Assembly: GCF_020171785.1 (NCBI RefSeq)
Contig: NZ_JAIVAE010000001.1
Location: 16,740 to 80,739 of the forward strand
Direction of reading: 5' to 3'
Origin: Guptibacillus hwajinpoensis
GTDB lineage: Bacteria; Bacillota; Bacilli; Bacillales; Guptibacillaceae
DNA length: 64,000 nt
Shown here: in pieces, positions 26,352-35,727 of the stretch
How the letters are laid out: each line of letters starts with the position of its first letter
Position numbering within the stretch: the first letter of the stretch is position 1
The notes under the pieces: generated by a model
Seen by the model: the letters and a program-made list of their open reading frames with translations, nothing else
What the model was told of the DNA's origin: nothing
Databases searched by the model: none
Translations under genes and position numbers: made by a program

Positions 26352-27278
26352 ATGATTTCAGTCTTATTTATGATTTGTGCCTTCGTCTTTTTTATCTTCC
26401 TAAGCGCAGCGGTTCTTAAAACGGTTTTTCGAAAAGAACTTGCTCTTGAAATGAGGGTGGAACATTATTTCGGACAGAATGAAAAGCTCGAGCGTAAAAC
26501 AAAAAAAAGAGAAAGCGGGGGATCACACCCGCTGGTTCGCAAATATTGGGGGATAGGGATTGAGCAGGTGAACAAAACATTTGCAAGAAAGAATCAAAAG
26601 AGGTTGACGATTCTTCTCCATGAAGCTGGGTTTGGAACACGATCCGCAGTTGAATTCCGTTTGATTCAACTTCTTCTCAGCATTGGTGGAGGGTTTGTTA
26701 CTTTCTTGCTGATTACACCTGTTACGGATGGCCAAGCATCGACAAGTTTTGTTTTAGCTCTCGGGATCGCTTTCTTATTTTATCGCTATCCTTTGTTTTA
26801 TTTAGCTAAGAAAAAAACGCAGCGAGTGAAAGTTATCAATAAAGACATGTCGGATTTTTTTGATATGGTGAGTCTGCTTCTTGAAGCGGGTGTCGGTCTT
26901 GAAGGAGCGATCGCAAACGTATGTGCACGGAAACCTGGACCGCTTGCAGACGAGTTCAATCAAGCGTTGGATGAAATGAAGCGCGGAAAAGCGAGACGAG
27001 AAGCCTTTTACAGTTTGAAAAAACGAGTTCCGTCTGATCACTTTCAAAGTGTGATGATGTCGATTATTCAAGCTGATCATCTTGGAATTGGGATGTCAAA
27101 AGTGATTAAAAACATTACGACGCGCATCCGCGAGCAAAGACGTGAGCTCGCTCGTGAGCAAGCCATGAAAGCCCCTGTTAAAATGCTGATTCCGATGGTG
27201 GTCTTTGTTTTTCCTCCACTATTTGTCGTGATTATTGGACCGATGATGGTGAAGATCATTGTAGATGGACTAGGATAA
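26352..27278 (+). CDS. tadC: TadC-like pilus assembly platform protein
   Basis: 308 residues with the GspF-type domain (MSDFFDMVSLLLEAGVGLEGAIANVCARKPGPLADEF, then QADHLGIGMSKVIKNITTRIREQRR) and terminal helices. It follows tadB after three bases and ends the operon before a terminator. Eight Tad genes run from flp to tadC with almost no gaps, so the locus looks complete for a Gram-positive. Confidence 0.92.
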   Translation: MISVLFMICAFVFFIFLSAAVLKTVFRKELALEMRVEHYFGQNEKLERKTKKRESGGSHPLVRKYWGIGIEQVNKTFARKNQKRLTILLHEAGFGTRSAVEFRLIQLLLSIGGGFVTFLLITPVTDGQASTSFVLALGIAFLFYRYPLFYLAKKKTQRVKVINKDMSDFFDMVSLLLEAGVGLEGAIANVCARKPGPLADEFNQALDEMKRGKARREAFYSLKKRVPSDHFQSVMMSIIQADHLGIGMSKVIKNITTRIREQRRELAREQAMKAPVKMLIPMVVFVFPPLFVVIIGPMMVKIIVDGLG

Positions 27279-27310
27279 TAGCTTACGACAAGCTTCCTTT
27301 CATGATTAGG

Positions 27311-27341
27311 AAAGACACTTCTTCTGTAGGAGTGTCTTTTT
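27311..27341 (+). terminator. Terminator of the Tad operon
   Basis: AAAGACACT-T-CT pairs with AG-G-AGTGTCTTTTT around a TCTGT loop. Confidence 0.85.
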
Positions 27342-27416
27342 GAATGGAAGAATAATGCTTCGAGTTTGGTTATGGAATGGTAAAATGGTGAAAAGACGTT
27401 TTAGGAGGGTACATTT

Positions 27417-28271
27417 ATGCAACAGATCAAACAAATTGGCGCTCGTCTTTACTACCAAACACCAGTATCCGAAACAGACCGACCGATTCTAGGGATGATC
27501 GTTGGGGATGAAAAGTCGTTAATGATTGACGCAGGAAATTCAGAAAACCATGCACGTTATTTTCTAGAGGAACTTTCAGATCGGGGGCTTAAAAGACCTG
27601 ATATAGTAGCACTTACCCACTGGCATTGGGATCATATATTTGGTTTATCCGCGCTCAGAGATACGGTTTCGATTTCTTCTTTTCAAACTAAAGAAGAAAT
27701 GGCTAAGCTTCTTCCCTTATCATGGTCTGATGCAGATCTTGCTCAGCGTGTAGAAGAAGGAACGGAAATTGAATTTTGTGCAACCGCTATTAAGAAGGAA
27801 TTTGCGAAGCAACGTGATATAACGATTACACTTCCGGATGTAACCTTTGAAGGAAAGCTAGAAATTGATTTAGGTGGCGTGACGTGTGTCCTTCAACATG
27901 TTGGCGGAAACCATGCGGCTGACTCGGTTGTCGTCTACATAAAAGAAGAGAAAATTCTATTTTTAGGCGATTGCTTTTATCCTGATATTTTTTCTAGCAA
28001 AACGAATTATACAGTAAAAACGACTACCCAGTTGCTTGATGTACTGGAAGGATTTGAGGCGGACTGGATGATTTTGTCGCATGGTGAAGCCATTTCGTGC
28101 GAAGCATTTGCGAGAGAAGTAAGGCTTCTACGCACGGTTTCCTCCCTTACTGGACCCTCAAACGGAGATGAAGAACAGATGCAAATCGCTTACGAGAAAA
28201 TCGTGGAAAGAGAGCCTAATGAAGAGGAACTTGAAGTGATTCAAGCGTTCGCAAACGGGTATAATCACTAA
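27417..28271 (+). CDS. MBL fold metallohydrolase
   Basis: 284 residues. The metallo-beta-lactamase motif is THWHWDHIFG (HxHxDH, about residues 64-69), with later metal ligands in HVGGNHAADSV and LGDCFYPD and the C-terminal LSHGEAISC. Two zinc ions would be bound. The family includes beta-lactamases, glyoxalases and lactonases; nothing narrows the substrate. AGGAGG lies seven bases before the ATG. It is followed 39 bases later by an ABC ATPase gene. Confidence 0.88.
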   Translation: MQQIKQIGARLYYQTPVSETDRPILGMIVGDEKSLMIDAGNSENHARYFLEELSDRGLKRPDIVALTHWHWDHIFGLSALRDTVSISSFQTKEEMAKLLPLSWSDADLAQRVEEGTEIEFCATAIKKEFAKQRDITITLPDVTFEGKLEIDLGGVTCVLQHVGGNHAADSVVVYIKEEKILFLGDCFYPDIFSSKTNYTVKTTTQLLDVLEGFEADWMILSHGEAISCEAFAREVRLLRTVSSLTGPSNGDEEQMQIAYEKIVEREPNEEELEVIQAFANGYNH

Positions 28272-28310
28272 AGATTTAAAAGATATATTGTAGAGAATGG
28301 AGGGAGAGCT

Positions 28311-29123
28311 ATGGCGATCGTTCATGTTGAGAACGCCTATTATCAGCGGCAGAACCAAATGATTTTATCTGATATTTCTTTTACCATTGAACAAGGACAG
28401 CACCAGGCGATCATCGGATTAAATGGCTCAGGAAAAACGACGCTGCTTCAGTTAATTTACGGAGGAGTTTGGCCATTGCTTCGCTATTCCCCAGTGATCG
28501 AAGTGTTTGGTCAGCGGCTTGGACAAACCGATTTAAATGAACTAAGAAGAGCAATTGGATGGGTAAGTAGCGCTTTTACAGAACGAATTTCACCCATGCA
28601 AGAGGTCACAGAAGTTGTGATTAGTGGGAAATTTGCTTCCGCAGGTCTTTATGAGCATGTGACAGAAGAGGATAAAGTGCAGGCAGAGGAGCTTATGAAG
28701 GAGTGGGGATTGCAACATTTGCATCATAAGCCTTTTCAAATCTGCTCGCAAGGAGAAAAGCAAAAAATCCTGATTGCGCGAGCCTTAATGGCTTCCCCAA
28801 AGCTTCTCATTCTCGACGAACCATGTACGGGTCTTGATTTGTATTCACGTGAAAAGCTCTTAGCTCAGGTGGAGCGACTGGCAAAACAAGTAAATAGTCC
28901 AACCATGATCTACATCACGCATCATATTGAAGAAATTGCTCCTTCCTTCACTCATGCGATGTTAATGGAAAATGGAAGAATTGCGGTGAAAGGAAAGAAA
29001 GAGGACGTCATCACCTCTGAAAATCTAAGTAAAAGCATGGATTTGCCGCTTAGCGTGACGTGGAACAAAGGCCGGGCCTGGATTCAAGTTGTATCAAATG
29101 AGAAGGAGTCAACAGTTAGATAA
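28311..29123 (+). CDS. ABC ATPase, YlmA-like
   Basis: 270 residues with Walker A GLNGSGKTT (about 37-45), signature CSQGEKQKILIARAL, Walker B LLILDEPCTGLD and the switch in YITHHIEEIAPSF. Overall it resembles B. subtilis YlmA and the ModF-like ATPases. No permease or binding-protein gene adjoins, so it either works with a distant partner or has a non-transport role. The two small membrane proteins downstream are too short to be a classic permease. Confidence 0.85.
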   Translation: MAIVHVENAYYQRQNQMILSDISFTIEQGQHQAIIGLNGSGKTTLLQLIYGGVWPLLRYSPVIEVFGQRLGQTDLNELRRAIGWVSSAFTERISPMQEVTEVVISGKFASAGLYEHVTEEDKVQAEELMKEWGLQHLHHKPFQICSQGEKQKILIARALMASPKLLILDEPCTGLDLYSREKLLAQVERLAKQVNSPTMIYITHHIEEIAPSFTHAMLMENGRIAVKGKKEDVITSENLSKSMDLPLSVTWNKGRAWIQVVSNEKESTVR

Positions 29124-29145
29124 ACGTTATCAATAAGGAGGTCAG

Positions 29146-29403
29146 ATGAAACAATTCAATAAACTAATGTACGGCTGGTTTTATATTATCAGTCCTCTTA
29201 TATGTGTGATCGGAAGTCTTCTGTGGAAGCACTATTTGTCTAACCTATCCTTTGGCGAAAGTGTAACGGATACCCTTTCTATTCTTGGAATCTATTATTT
29301 TTTCATGAGCCTTCTCTGGTTTTTCAACATGAATAAGGTGGAACGTGTTTCTCGGGAGATGGCACATACGCCTAACCAGCAACATAAGGATGGAATGAAA
29401 TGA
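29146..29403 (+). CDS. Small two-helix membrane protein
   Basis: 85 residues with two hydrophobic segments (about 9-28 and 42-63) and a charged C-terminal tail (NKVERVSREMAHTPNQQHKD). I do not recognise a family. AAGGAGG is well placed before the ATG. The stop overlaps the start of the next small membrane gene (ATGA), so the two are coupled and may act together. Confidence 0.7.
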   Translation: MKQFNKLMYGWFYIISPLICVIGSLLWKHYLSNLSFGESVTDTLSILGIYYFFMSLLWFFNMNKVERVSREMAHTPNQQHKDGMK

Positions 29404-29765
29404 AAGATTTCAACTCACTTACCTATAAAGAACTAACGATCCGATATGCGGTGCTGACGATTTTGCTGTCGCTTACAATCTTTGTAGTACCGTACTATTT
29501 ACCGATATGGACTTATCTTGTTTGTATGGTTATTGCCATCTCTAGCGTTGGGAGAACCCTTGTGAAATGGCTGCGTGGTGAGGTGAGAAAAACGTCTCTT
29601 AAGGGAGATGTCATACGAAGCTGTACAGTTTCTTTTATGGCTATTCTCTTATTAGTAACCCCGCTTCCTTACTCGATTGTAGTAAAACTGGGGATTACTC
29701 TCTTTCTATTGATTGTGAATATGTTTGAAATTATGAATCTAAAAAATAAGCATCTACGTTCATGA
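29400..29765 (+). CDS. Small membrane protein
   Basis: 121 residues with four hydrophobic segments (about 17-33, 34-52, 73-89 and 92-110). No known domain. It is coupled to the upstream 85-residue membrane gene by a four-base overlap and ends about 95 bases before the promoter of the cysJI leader. Function unknown. Confidence 0.68.
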   Translation: MKDFNSLTYKELTIRYAVLTILLSLTIFVVPYYLPIWTYLVCMVIAISSVGRTLVKWLRGEVRKTSLKGDVIRSCTVSFMAILLLVTPLPYSIVVKLGITLFLLIVNMFEIMNLKNKHLRS

Positions 29766-29859
29766 AAATCGACCTAAATCATTTGACTCATTTTTTCAAC
29801 TATCGCTTGCTCTCATCATGTTTCATTTAATTGAATGGTGATAATTTTCTAATAATACA

Positions 29860-29888
29860 TTGACATTTTGTTAAACAAAAGATATTAT
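29860..29888 (+). promoter_or_regulatory. Sigma-A promoter of the S-box leader
   Basis: TTGACA (29860-29865), 17-bp spacer, TATTAT (29883-29888), about 40 bases upstream of the aptamer. Confidence 0.85.
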
Positions 29889-29926
29889 TTGAAACAATCA
29901 TTGTTATCAAAACTTTATAGCAACAT

Positions 29927-30096
29927 TTCTTATCAAGAGAGGTGGAGGGACTGGCCCTTTGAAGCCTCGGCAACCGATGAGTTGAATGATCAACTCATAC
30001 TGTGCCAAATCCAGCAGGTACATCCTGAAAGATAAGAAGATTGGCATCGTTCTCACAAACCTTTCTTCTTATGCTTAAAGAAGAGAGGTTTTTTTA
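29927..30096 (+). promoter_or_regulatory. SAM-I (S-box) riboswitch controlling cysJI
   Basis: The aptamer spans about 29927-30039: TTCTTATCAAGAGAGGTGG, then AGGGACTGGCCC, GAAGCCTCGGCAACC, a variable P3 arm (GAGTTGA/TCAACTC), GTGCCAAATCC and the closing GATAAGAA. The P1 strands TTCTTATC (29927-29934) and GATAAGAA are complementary. The expression platform is a terminator, AACCTTTCTTCTT / AAGAAGAGAGGTT plus T7 (30057-30096). ATAAGAAGA (30032-30040) is the exact complement of TCTTCTTAT (30064-30072), giving the antiterminator that competes with both P1 and the terminator. High SAM is thus expected to stop transcription before cysJ. Confidence 0.96.
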
Positions 30097-30197
30097 TGTG
30101 TATCTTAGAAGAGAGGAGCATACTTCGTATTCATACGGTTTTAAATCCGGGTAAACAACTTGTATTACATTGAATTAACTATGCGAGGTGGATTGTA

Positions 30198-32012
30198 TTG
30201 CATTTACAGGTTATGAATAGTCCTTTTGATCAAGAACAAACGGAACTTTTAAATCGTTTATTACCAACGTTAAATGAAACGCAGAAAATTTGGCTAAGTG
30301 GATATCTTTCTGTTCCGGGAGTGGCAGAAACAGCGGCAACTACTGAAGCTTCCTCAGCAGAAGAAGCGTTCTCAAAGAATGAACCAAAAACGCGTGAGAT
30401 TACGATTCTTTATGGCTCTCATACGGGAAATGGTCAGTCGCTAGCAGAATCTTTTTTTGAGCGGCTTGATCACGAAAAGTATAACGTTACACTCTCATCC
30501 CTCGATGATTTTAAACCAAAGTCACTTAAGAAAGTAGAAGACTTGTTGTTGATTACAAGCACGCATGGAGATGGCGATCCTCCTGATAATGCGCTAAGCT
30601 TCTACGATTTTATCCAAAGTAAGCGCGCTCCTAAATTAGAAGAAATTAGGTTTTCTGTTCTTTCACTTGGAGATAGCTCGTATGAATTTTTCTGTCAAAC
30701 GGGGAAAGATTTTGACAGACGTCTGGAAGAGTTAGGAGCTACTAGAATTTATCCTCGTGTCGATTGTGATTTGGATTTTGAAGAACCTGCGGAAGAATGG
30801 TTTGAAGGTGTCATGAGTGTGCTGTCTGATGCCCCGTCCAAGAGTAGTGAAGCCTCGCCTTCTAAGGAAGCGAGTGATACGAATCTTTCGTACTCAAGAA
30901 CGAATCCGTTTAAAGCAGAGATCTTAGAGAATATCAATTTAAACGGACGTGGATCGAATAAAGAAACGCGTCATCTTGAGCTTGATCTTGAAGGATCCAA
31001 TCTTGTATACGAACCAGGCGACAGTTTAGGGATTTATCCTGAAAATGATACCGCACTTGTGCTTCAACTAATGGAAGAAATGAATTGGAACCGAGACAGC
31101 CAGTTGGTGATAAACAAGCAGGGAGACGTGCAGTCTCTTCAGGAAGCTTTGACGAAAACATATGAGATTACAAGTCTAACAAAGCCATTACTTAAGAAGA
31201 TTGCGGATCTTACGGAAAGCGCAGAGCTACTTCGCATGGTGGATGCTGAGGGAGAAGAGCTAAAGACGTACATTTATGGAAGAGATCTCATTGATCTTGT
31301 GAAAGACTACGGGCCTTGGGAAATTGCTGCAGAGGAATTTGTGAAGGTACTTCGTAAAATACCCGTTCGTCTTTACTCCATTGCAAGCAGTCCGAAAGCA
31401 AGTGATGGGGAAGTTCATCTTACCATTGGTGCGCTGCGATATGACGCACACGGTCGAGCTCGCACTGGGGTTTGTTCCGGCCAGTGCGCTGAACGGTCAC
31501 AGCCAGGTGATCAACTTCCGGTCTTTGTACAGCGAAACGAGAATTTTAGACTGCCAAACAATCCCGATACACCTGTCATCATGATCGGAGCAGGTACGGG
31601 AGTGGCGCCGTATCGTGCTTTTTTACAAGAGAGAGAAGAAATTGGCGCAGGTGGCGATACATGGTTGTTCTTTGGTGAGCAGCACTTTGTTACCGATTTT
31701 CTATACCAGGTCGAGTGGCAAAAATGGTTAAAAGAGGGTGTGCTGACTCGCATGGATGTCGCTTTTTCACGCGATACAGAAGAGAAAGTGTATGTTCAGC
31801 ACCGCATGCGTGAGCGAAGTAAAGAACTATACGAGTGGCTTCAGAAGGGAGCACACATTTATGTATGTGGCGATGAGAAATATATGGCAAAAGATGTTCA
31901 CATTGCACTCGTCAACATTCTTGAGGAGCAGGGCGGTTTGAGTGAGTCAGAAGCAGAGGCTTATTTATCGGACTTACGGAACGCGAAGCGCTATCAGCGT
32001 GATGTGTACTAA
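30198..32012 (+). CDS. cysJ: Assimilatory sulfite reductase flavoprotein subunit
   Basis: 604 residues. Order: short N-terminal helix region, flavodoxin domain with FMN loop YGSHTGNGQSLAE (about 69-81), linker, FAD/connecting domain with RLYSIASSP, and NADPH-binding domain GAGTGVAPYRAF and CGDEKYMAKDV. Electrons pass NADPH to FAD to FMN to CysI. The start is TTG at 30198 after GCGAGGTGG; the N-terminus (HLQVMNSPF) aligns with Bacillus CysJ. Expression is set by the upstream S-box. cysI follows after 21 bases. Confidence 0.96.
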   Translation: MHLQVMNSPFDQEQTELLNRLLPTLNETQKIWLSGYLSVPGVAETAATTEASSAEEAFSKNEPKTREITILYGSHTGNGQSLAESFFERLDHEKYNVTLSSLDDFKPKSLKKVEDLLLITSTHGDGDPPDNALSFYDFIQSKRAPKLEEIRFSVLSLGDSSYEFFCQTGKDFDRRLEELGATRIYPRVDCDLDFEEPAEEWFEGVMSVLSDAPSKSSEASPSKEASDTNLSYSRTNPFKAEILENINLNGRGSNKETRHLELDLEGSNLVYEPGDSLGIYPENDTALVLQLMEEMNWNRDSQLVINKQGDVQSLQEALTKTYEITSLTKPLLKKIADLTESAELLRMVDAEGEELKTYIYGRDLIDLVKDYGPWEIAAEEFVKVLRKIPVRLYSIASSPKASDGEVHLTIGALRYDAHGRARTGVCSGQCAERSQPGDQLPVFVQRNENFRLPNNPDTPVIMIGAGTGVAPYRAFLQEREEIGAGGDTWLFFGEQHFVTDFLYQVEWQKWLKEGVLTRMDVAFSRDTEEKVYVQHRMRERSKELYEWLQKGAHIYVCGDEKYMAKDVHIALVNILEEQGGLSESEAEAYLSDLRNAKRYQRDVY

Positions 32013-32033
32013 GCGGAATGGAAGGAGTTTGAC

Positions 32034-33743
32034 ATGAATAAAAAGACGGCAACCCAAGATGGAAAACCGAGTGAAATGGAGAAAATTAAAGACGAAAGCC
32101 ACTATTTACGTGGATCTCTTGTCGAAAGCTTTGCGGATCCGATTACCGCATCAATTCCGGATGCAGATACAAAGCTATTAAAGTTCCATGGTAGCTATAT
32201 GCAGGACGATCGCGATATCCGCCAGGAGCGAAAGCAGCAGAAGCTTGAACCAGCTTATCAGTTTATGGTTCGCGTCCGATTGCCAGGTGGCGTAGCGACT
32301 CCAGAGCAGTGGCTTGTGATGGATGATCTTGCGAATGAATATGGAAACGGAACGCTCAAATTAACGACGCGTCAAACATTTCAAATGCACGGCATTTTAA
32401 AATGGAATATGAAGAAGAGCATTCAGGCAATGGATTCTGTTCTGATGGATTCTCTTGCGGCCTGTGGGGACGTGAATCGGAACGTGATGTGTAACGCCAA
32501 TCCGTATCAATCTGATATCCATGCAGAAGTGCACGGATGGGCACGAAAACTAAGTGACGATCTGTTGCCGAGAACAAGAGCGTATCATGAAATTTGGTTA
32601 GATGAAGAGAAGGTGCTTGATCGAAAAGAAGAAGAGATTGAGCCGATGTATGGTCCTCATTACTTACCGAGAAAATTTAAGATTGGCGTTGCGGTTCCGC
32701 CATCAAACGACGTGGACATTTTCTCCCAGGATCTCGGCTTTATTGCGATTCTTGAAGATGGCAAGCTTCAAGGGTTCAATGTTGCGGTAGGAGGTGGAAT
32801 GGGCATGACGCATGGCGATACAAGTACGTATCCGCAGCTGTCGCGCATCATTGGCTTTTGTGCACCTGAAAACATTGTTGATGTAGCAGAGAAGATTATT
32901 ACGATTCAGCGTGATTATGGCAATCGATCAGAACGAAAAAATGCGCGTTTTAAATATACCATTGATCGAAGAGGACTTGATTGGGTTCGGAACGAATTGC
33001 ATAGTAGACTCGGGTTTGAACTAGAAGAAGCTCGATCTTATCATTTTGATCATAATGGTGACCGCTATGGCTGGGTCAAAGGCGATGGCAAATGGCACTT
33101 AACGCTCTTTATCCAAAATGGCCGCATTGTTGATCTAGAAGATTATCAAATTATGACCGGACTACGAGAAATAGCGAAAATTCACGAAGGTGATTTCAGG
33201 CTAACACCGAACCAAAATCTCATCATTGCGAACGTAGCAGAAGAAAAGAAAACGGAAATCGATGAGCTTGTCGCCGCATACGGTCTGACAGACGGGAAAC
33301 AAAATTCTGCACTGCGCCGTAATTCCATGGCCTGCGTTGCCTTCCCAACATGCGGTTTAGCGATGGCTGAAGCTGAGCGGTATTTGCCTTCTCTTATTGA
33401 TAAAATCGAGGAGATTGTGGATGAAGCGGGTCTAAGAGAAGAAGAGATTGTGATTCGTATGTCAGGCTGTCCGAATAGCTGTTCACGTCCAACCTTAGGC
33501 GAGATTGCTTTTATTGGAAAGGCACCTGGCAAGTACAACATGTACATGGGAGCCGGATTTGTTGGCGACCGATTAAGCAAGCTCTATAAAGAAAACATCG
33601 GTGAGGAAGAGATCCTTGCTTCTCTTAAACCGATCCTCTTTAATTATGCAAAAGAAAAAGAAGAGAATGAGCATTTCGGTGATTATGTGATCCGAGCGGG
33701 ATATGTTGAAGAAGTGCGATCAGGACTTGATTTTCATAGTTAA
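32034..33743 (+). CDS. cysI: Assimilatory sulfite reductase hemoprotein subunit
   Basis: 569 residues, the family's usual length. The siroheme/4Fe-4S ligand motifs are present: C-x5-C in CVAFPTC (about 435) and C-x3-C in [10 protein letters not shown] (about 480). The two ferredoxin-like repeats are visible at [13 protein letters not shown] and [16 protein letters not shown]. It performs the six-electron reduction of sulfite to sulfide for cysteine synthesis. AAGGAG precedes the ATG. Co-transcribed with cysJ; terminator downstream. Confidence 0.96.
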   Translation: MNKKTATQDGKPSEMEKIKDESHYLRGSLVESFADPITASIPDADTKLLKFHGSYMQDDRDIRQERKQQKLEPAYQFMVRVRLPGGVATPEQWLVMDDLANEYGNGTLKLTTRQTFQMHGILKWNMKKSIQAMDSVLMDSLAACGDVNRNVMCNANPYQSDIHAEVHGWARKLSDDLLPRTRAYHEIWLDEEKVLDRKEEEIEPMYGPHYLPRKFKIGVAVPPSNDVDIFSQDLGFIAILEDGKLQGFNVAVGGGMGMTHGDTSTYPQLSRIIGFCAPENIVDVAEKIITIQRDYGNRSERKNARFKYTIDRRGLDWVRNELHSRLGFELEEARSYHFDHNGDRYGWVKGDGKWHLTLFIQNGRIVDLEDYQIMTGLREIAKIHEGDFRLTPNQNLIIANVAEEKKTEIDELVAAYGLTDGKQNSALRRNSMACVAFPTCGLAMAEAERYLPSLIDKIEEIVDEAGLREEEIVIRMSGCPNSCSRPTLGEIAFIGKAPGKYNMYMGAGFVGDRLSKLYKENIGEEEILASLKPILFNYAKEKEENEHFGDYVIRAGYVEEVRSGLDFHS

Positions 33744-33757
33744 TGCTTTGACAGGAA

Positions 33758-33803
33758 GAAACCCAAAGATCACGCGTGTGAACTTTGGGTTTCACTGTTT
33801 TTT
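33758..33803 (+). terminator. Terminator of cysJI
   Basis: GAAACCCAAAG (33758-33768) / CTTTGGGTTTC (33783-33793) with an inner CACGCGTG palindrome, followed by T6. Confidence 0.85.
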
Positions 33804-33824
33804 ATAAAAAACGGAGGTGTAAGG

Positions 33825-35039
33825 ATGACTTATAGCATGGTTTCCCATTTAACCTGCCCGAAGTGCAGTGAAACATATGATGTCGATACGGTTGAACAGC
33901 TCTGTGTGTGTGGATCACCACTTCTCGTTGACTACAAGCTTGATGAAGTGAAGAAGCATGTGACAAAGGAAATGATCGCAGGGAGGGAGCAGTCACTGTG
34001 GCGATACCATGAGTTGCTTCCTGTAAAAAATGTTGAAAATAAAGTGAGTTTTGAAGAAGGCATGACGCCGATCCTGTCACTCCCTACTCTTGGTAAGGAG
34101 ATAGGGATACCGCATTTGTACATAAAAGATGAAGGCCTCGTACCAACTGGTTCGTTTAAAGCAAGAGGTGCGGCGGTTGGGGTTTCAAAGGCAAAAGAGC
34201 TTGGTGTACGGAACTTAGCGATGCCGACGAATGGCAATGCAGGAGCCGCCTGGTCGCTTTACGCGGCTAAGGCAGGAGTAGAAGCGCATATTGTGATGCC
34301 AGTTGACGCTCCTGAAATTACGAGAAAAGAAGTCAGCATTTCTGGGGCTCATCTTTATCTTGTAAATGGACTAATAAGTGACGCAGGAAAAATTGTAGGT
34401 GATCTTGTGAAAAAGAATGGATTCTATGATGCGTCTACGCTAAAAGAGCCCTATCGCATTGAAGGTAAAAAGACGATGGGGTATGAAATAGCAGAACAGT
34501 TGAATTGGAAACTTCCTGATGTGATTCTTTATCCAACAGGGGGAGGCGTCGGCCTGATCGGTATTTATAAAGCGCTTCTTGAGCTTCAGGAGCTTGGTTG
34601 GATCAAAGAAACGAAGCTTCCAAGATTAGTTGCTGTTCAATCCGATGGGTGTGCTCCGATTGTGAAAGCATTTGAGGAAGGGAAAATGGAATCGGAGTTC
34701 TGGGAGAATTCAACGACACATGCGTTTGGAATTAATGTCCCAAAAGCCATCGGTGATTTTCTTGTACTGGATGCAATTTATCAAACGGATGGTTGTGCGC
34801 TAGCCGTTTCAGAAGAAGAGATCCGGGCATCGCAAAGGGAGGTCGCTAGTCTAGAAGGACAATTTATTTGTCCGGAAGGAGCCGCTACGTTTGCAGCAGC
34901 CAAAACACTCAAAGAACGCGGTTGGATCAAAGAAGAAGAACGGGTCGTTTGTTTGAATACGGGGCTTGGGATAAAATATCCAGATGCATTTGAAGTAGAC
35001 GTGCCAACGATGGAGCCTTTTGAACGTATTGAATATTAA
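33825..35039 (+). CDS. thrC: Threonine synthase
   Basis: 404 residues. An N-terminal zinc-ribbon-like segment (LTCPKCSETYDVD...CVCGSPLL) precedes a fold-type II PLP domain. The PLP lysine lies in PTGSFKARGAAV (about residue 112), and the glycine-rich phosphate loop is PTGGGVGLIGI. It converts O-phosphohomoserine to threonine. The zinc-ribbon form is found in many Bacilli and archaea. Other thr genes are not adjacent, so it may be a second copy or act in another branch; related PLP lyases cannot be fully excluded. GGAGGTG precedes the ATG. Confidence 0.85.
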   Translation: MTYSMVSHLTCPKCSETYDVDTVEQLCVCGSPLLVDYKLDEVKKHVTKEMIAGREQSLWRYHELLPVKNVENKVSFEEGMTPILSLPTLGKEIGIPHLYIKDEGLVPTGSFKARGAAVGVSKAKELGVRNLAMPTNGNAGAAWSLYAAKAGVEAHIVMPVDAPEITRKEVSISGAHLYLVNGLISDAGKIVGDLVKKNGFYDASTLKEPYRIEGKKTMGYEIAEQLNWKLPDVILYPTGGGVGLIGIYKALLELQELGWIKETKLPRLVAVQSDGCAPIVKAFEEGKMESEFWENSTTHAFGINVPKAIGDFLVLDAIYQTDGCALAVSEEEIRASQREVASLEGQFICPEGAATFAAAKTLKERGWIKEEERVVCLNTGLGIKYPDAFEVDVPTMEPFERIEY

Positions 35040-35044
35040 CTAAG

Positions 35045-35087
35045 TGAGCCCCGTCCTTATCGTCATAAGGACGGGGCTCATTTTTTT
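35045..35087. terminator. Bidirectional terminator
   Basis: Perfect 16-bp stem TGAGCCCCGTCCTTAT / ATAAGGACGGGGCTCA followed by T7, between the convergent threonine synthase and MEDS genes. Confidence 0.93.
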
Positions 35088-35643
35088 AGCCGAAGTATTG
35101 TTTGGACAAGGTGAATTCATCATTCATTAATATATAAGGATGTGTTTCCATTAAGATGGTGATGAGATAATCAGGCATCCTTTCCCCATCATAAGCACAG
35201 ATGAGTGGAAAAGACAGGTCGTTAACAGCACGATCAACGATTTTTTCAAAGTCTTCGATCAGATGAAGGGGTTCTTCCATTGAAGCCCATTCAACGTGTG
35301 CCCACGAACGAAAGGACAGGCTGTTTTCGACATACGGAGCCACGGTCTCTTTAAAATACTCGTGAATCGCAGGAGGATGATAACTTCCACTTGAAAAGTA
35401 AAAATCAAAGCTATTCACACGGTGAACAAAGTGTAATTGATCTTTCGTTAGTTTTCGTTGTAATTCTTTTAGTATCATTGGATAAAGGCGATCATTTTCA
35501 ATAAGAATCGTATATTCCCCGTGCAATGCTCCTTGTTCAATGAAATCGCAAACCTGTTCGATATAGCTCTTAACCTCTTGATACGCATAAAGCACATGAA
35601 CACATTTTTTCTCTATGAACAATTGGTTCATTTCACTTTTCAA
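35086..35643 (-). CDS. MEDS domain protein
   Basis: 185 residues matching the MEDS (DcmR-like sensory) domain: HVLYAYQEVKSYIEQVCDFIEQGALHGEYTILIENDRLYPMILKEL, then AHVEWASMEEPLHLIEDFEKIVD and LICAYDGERMPDYLITILMETHPYIL. These RecA-like domains are proposed sensors of hydrocarbon derivatives or redox state, and occur in anti-sigma or two-component networks. There is no attached output domain here. The start is TTG behind GGGAGTGATTAG; ATG 35631 is an alternative. A remnant gene lies upstream on the same strand. Confidence 0.82.
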   Translation of the reverse strand: MKSEMNQLFIEKKCVHVLYAYQEVKSYIEQVCDFIEQGALHGEYTILIENDRLYPMILKELQRKLTKDQLHFVHRVNSFDFYFSSGSYHPPAIHEYFKETVAPYVENSLSFRSWAHVEWASMEEPLHLIEDFEKIVDRAVNDLSFPLICAYDGERMPDYLITILMETHPYILMNDEFTLSKQYFG

Positions 35644-35697
35644 CTAATCACTCCCTAAGATTGATTTACATCTATTTTACTATAGTTTGCATAAAGG

Positions 35698-35723
35698 AAA
35701 AACCCGCTTCAGAAGCAGGTTTC
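35698..35723 (-). terminator. Minus-strand terminator
   Basis: On the minus strand AAACCTGCTTC pairs with GAAGCGGGTTT followed by T's. It sits five bases past the stop of the degraded gene at 35728, supporting that gene's former reality. Confidence 0.7.
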
Positions 35724-35727
35724 ATAT

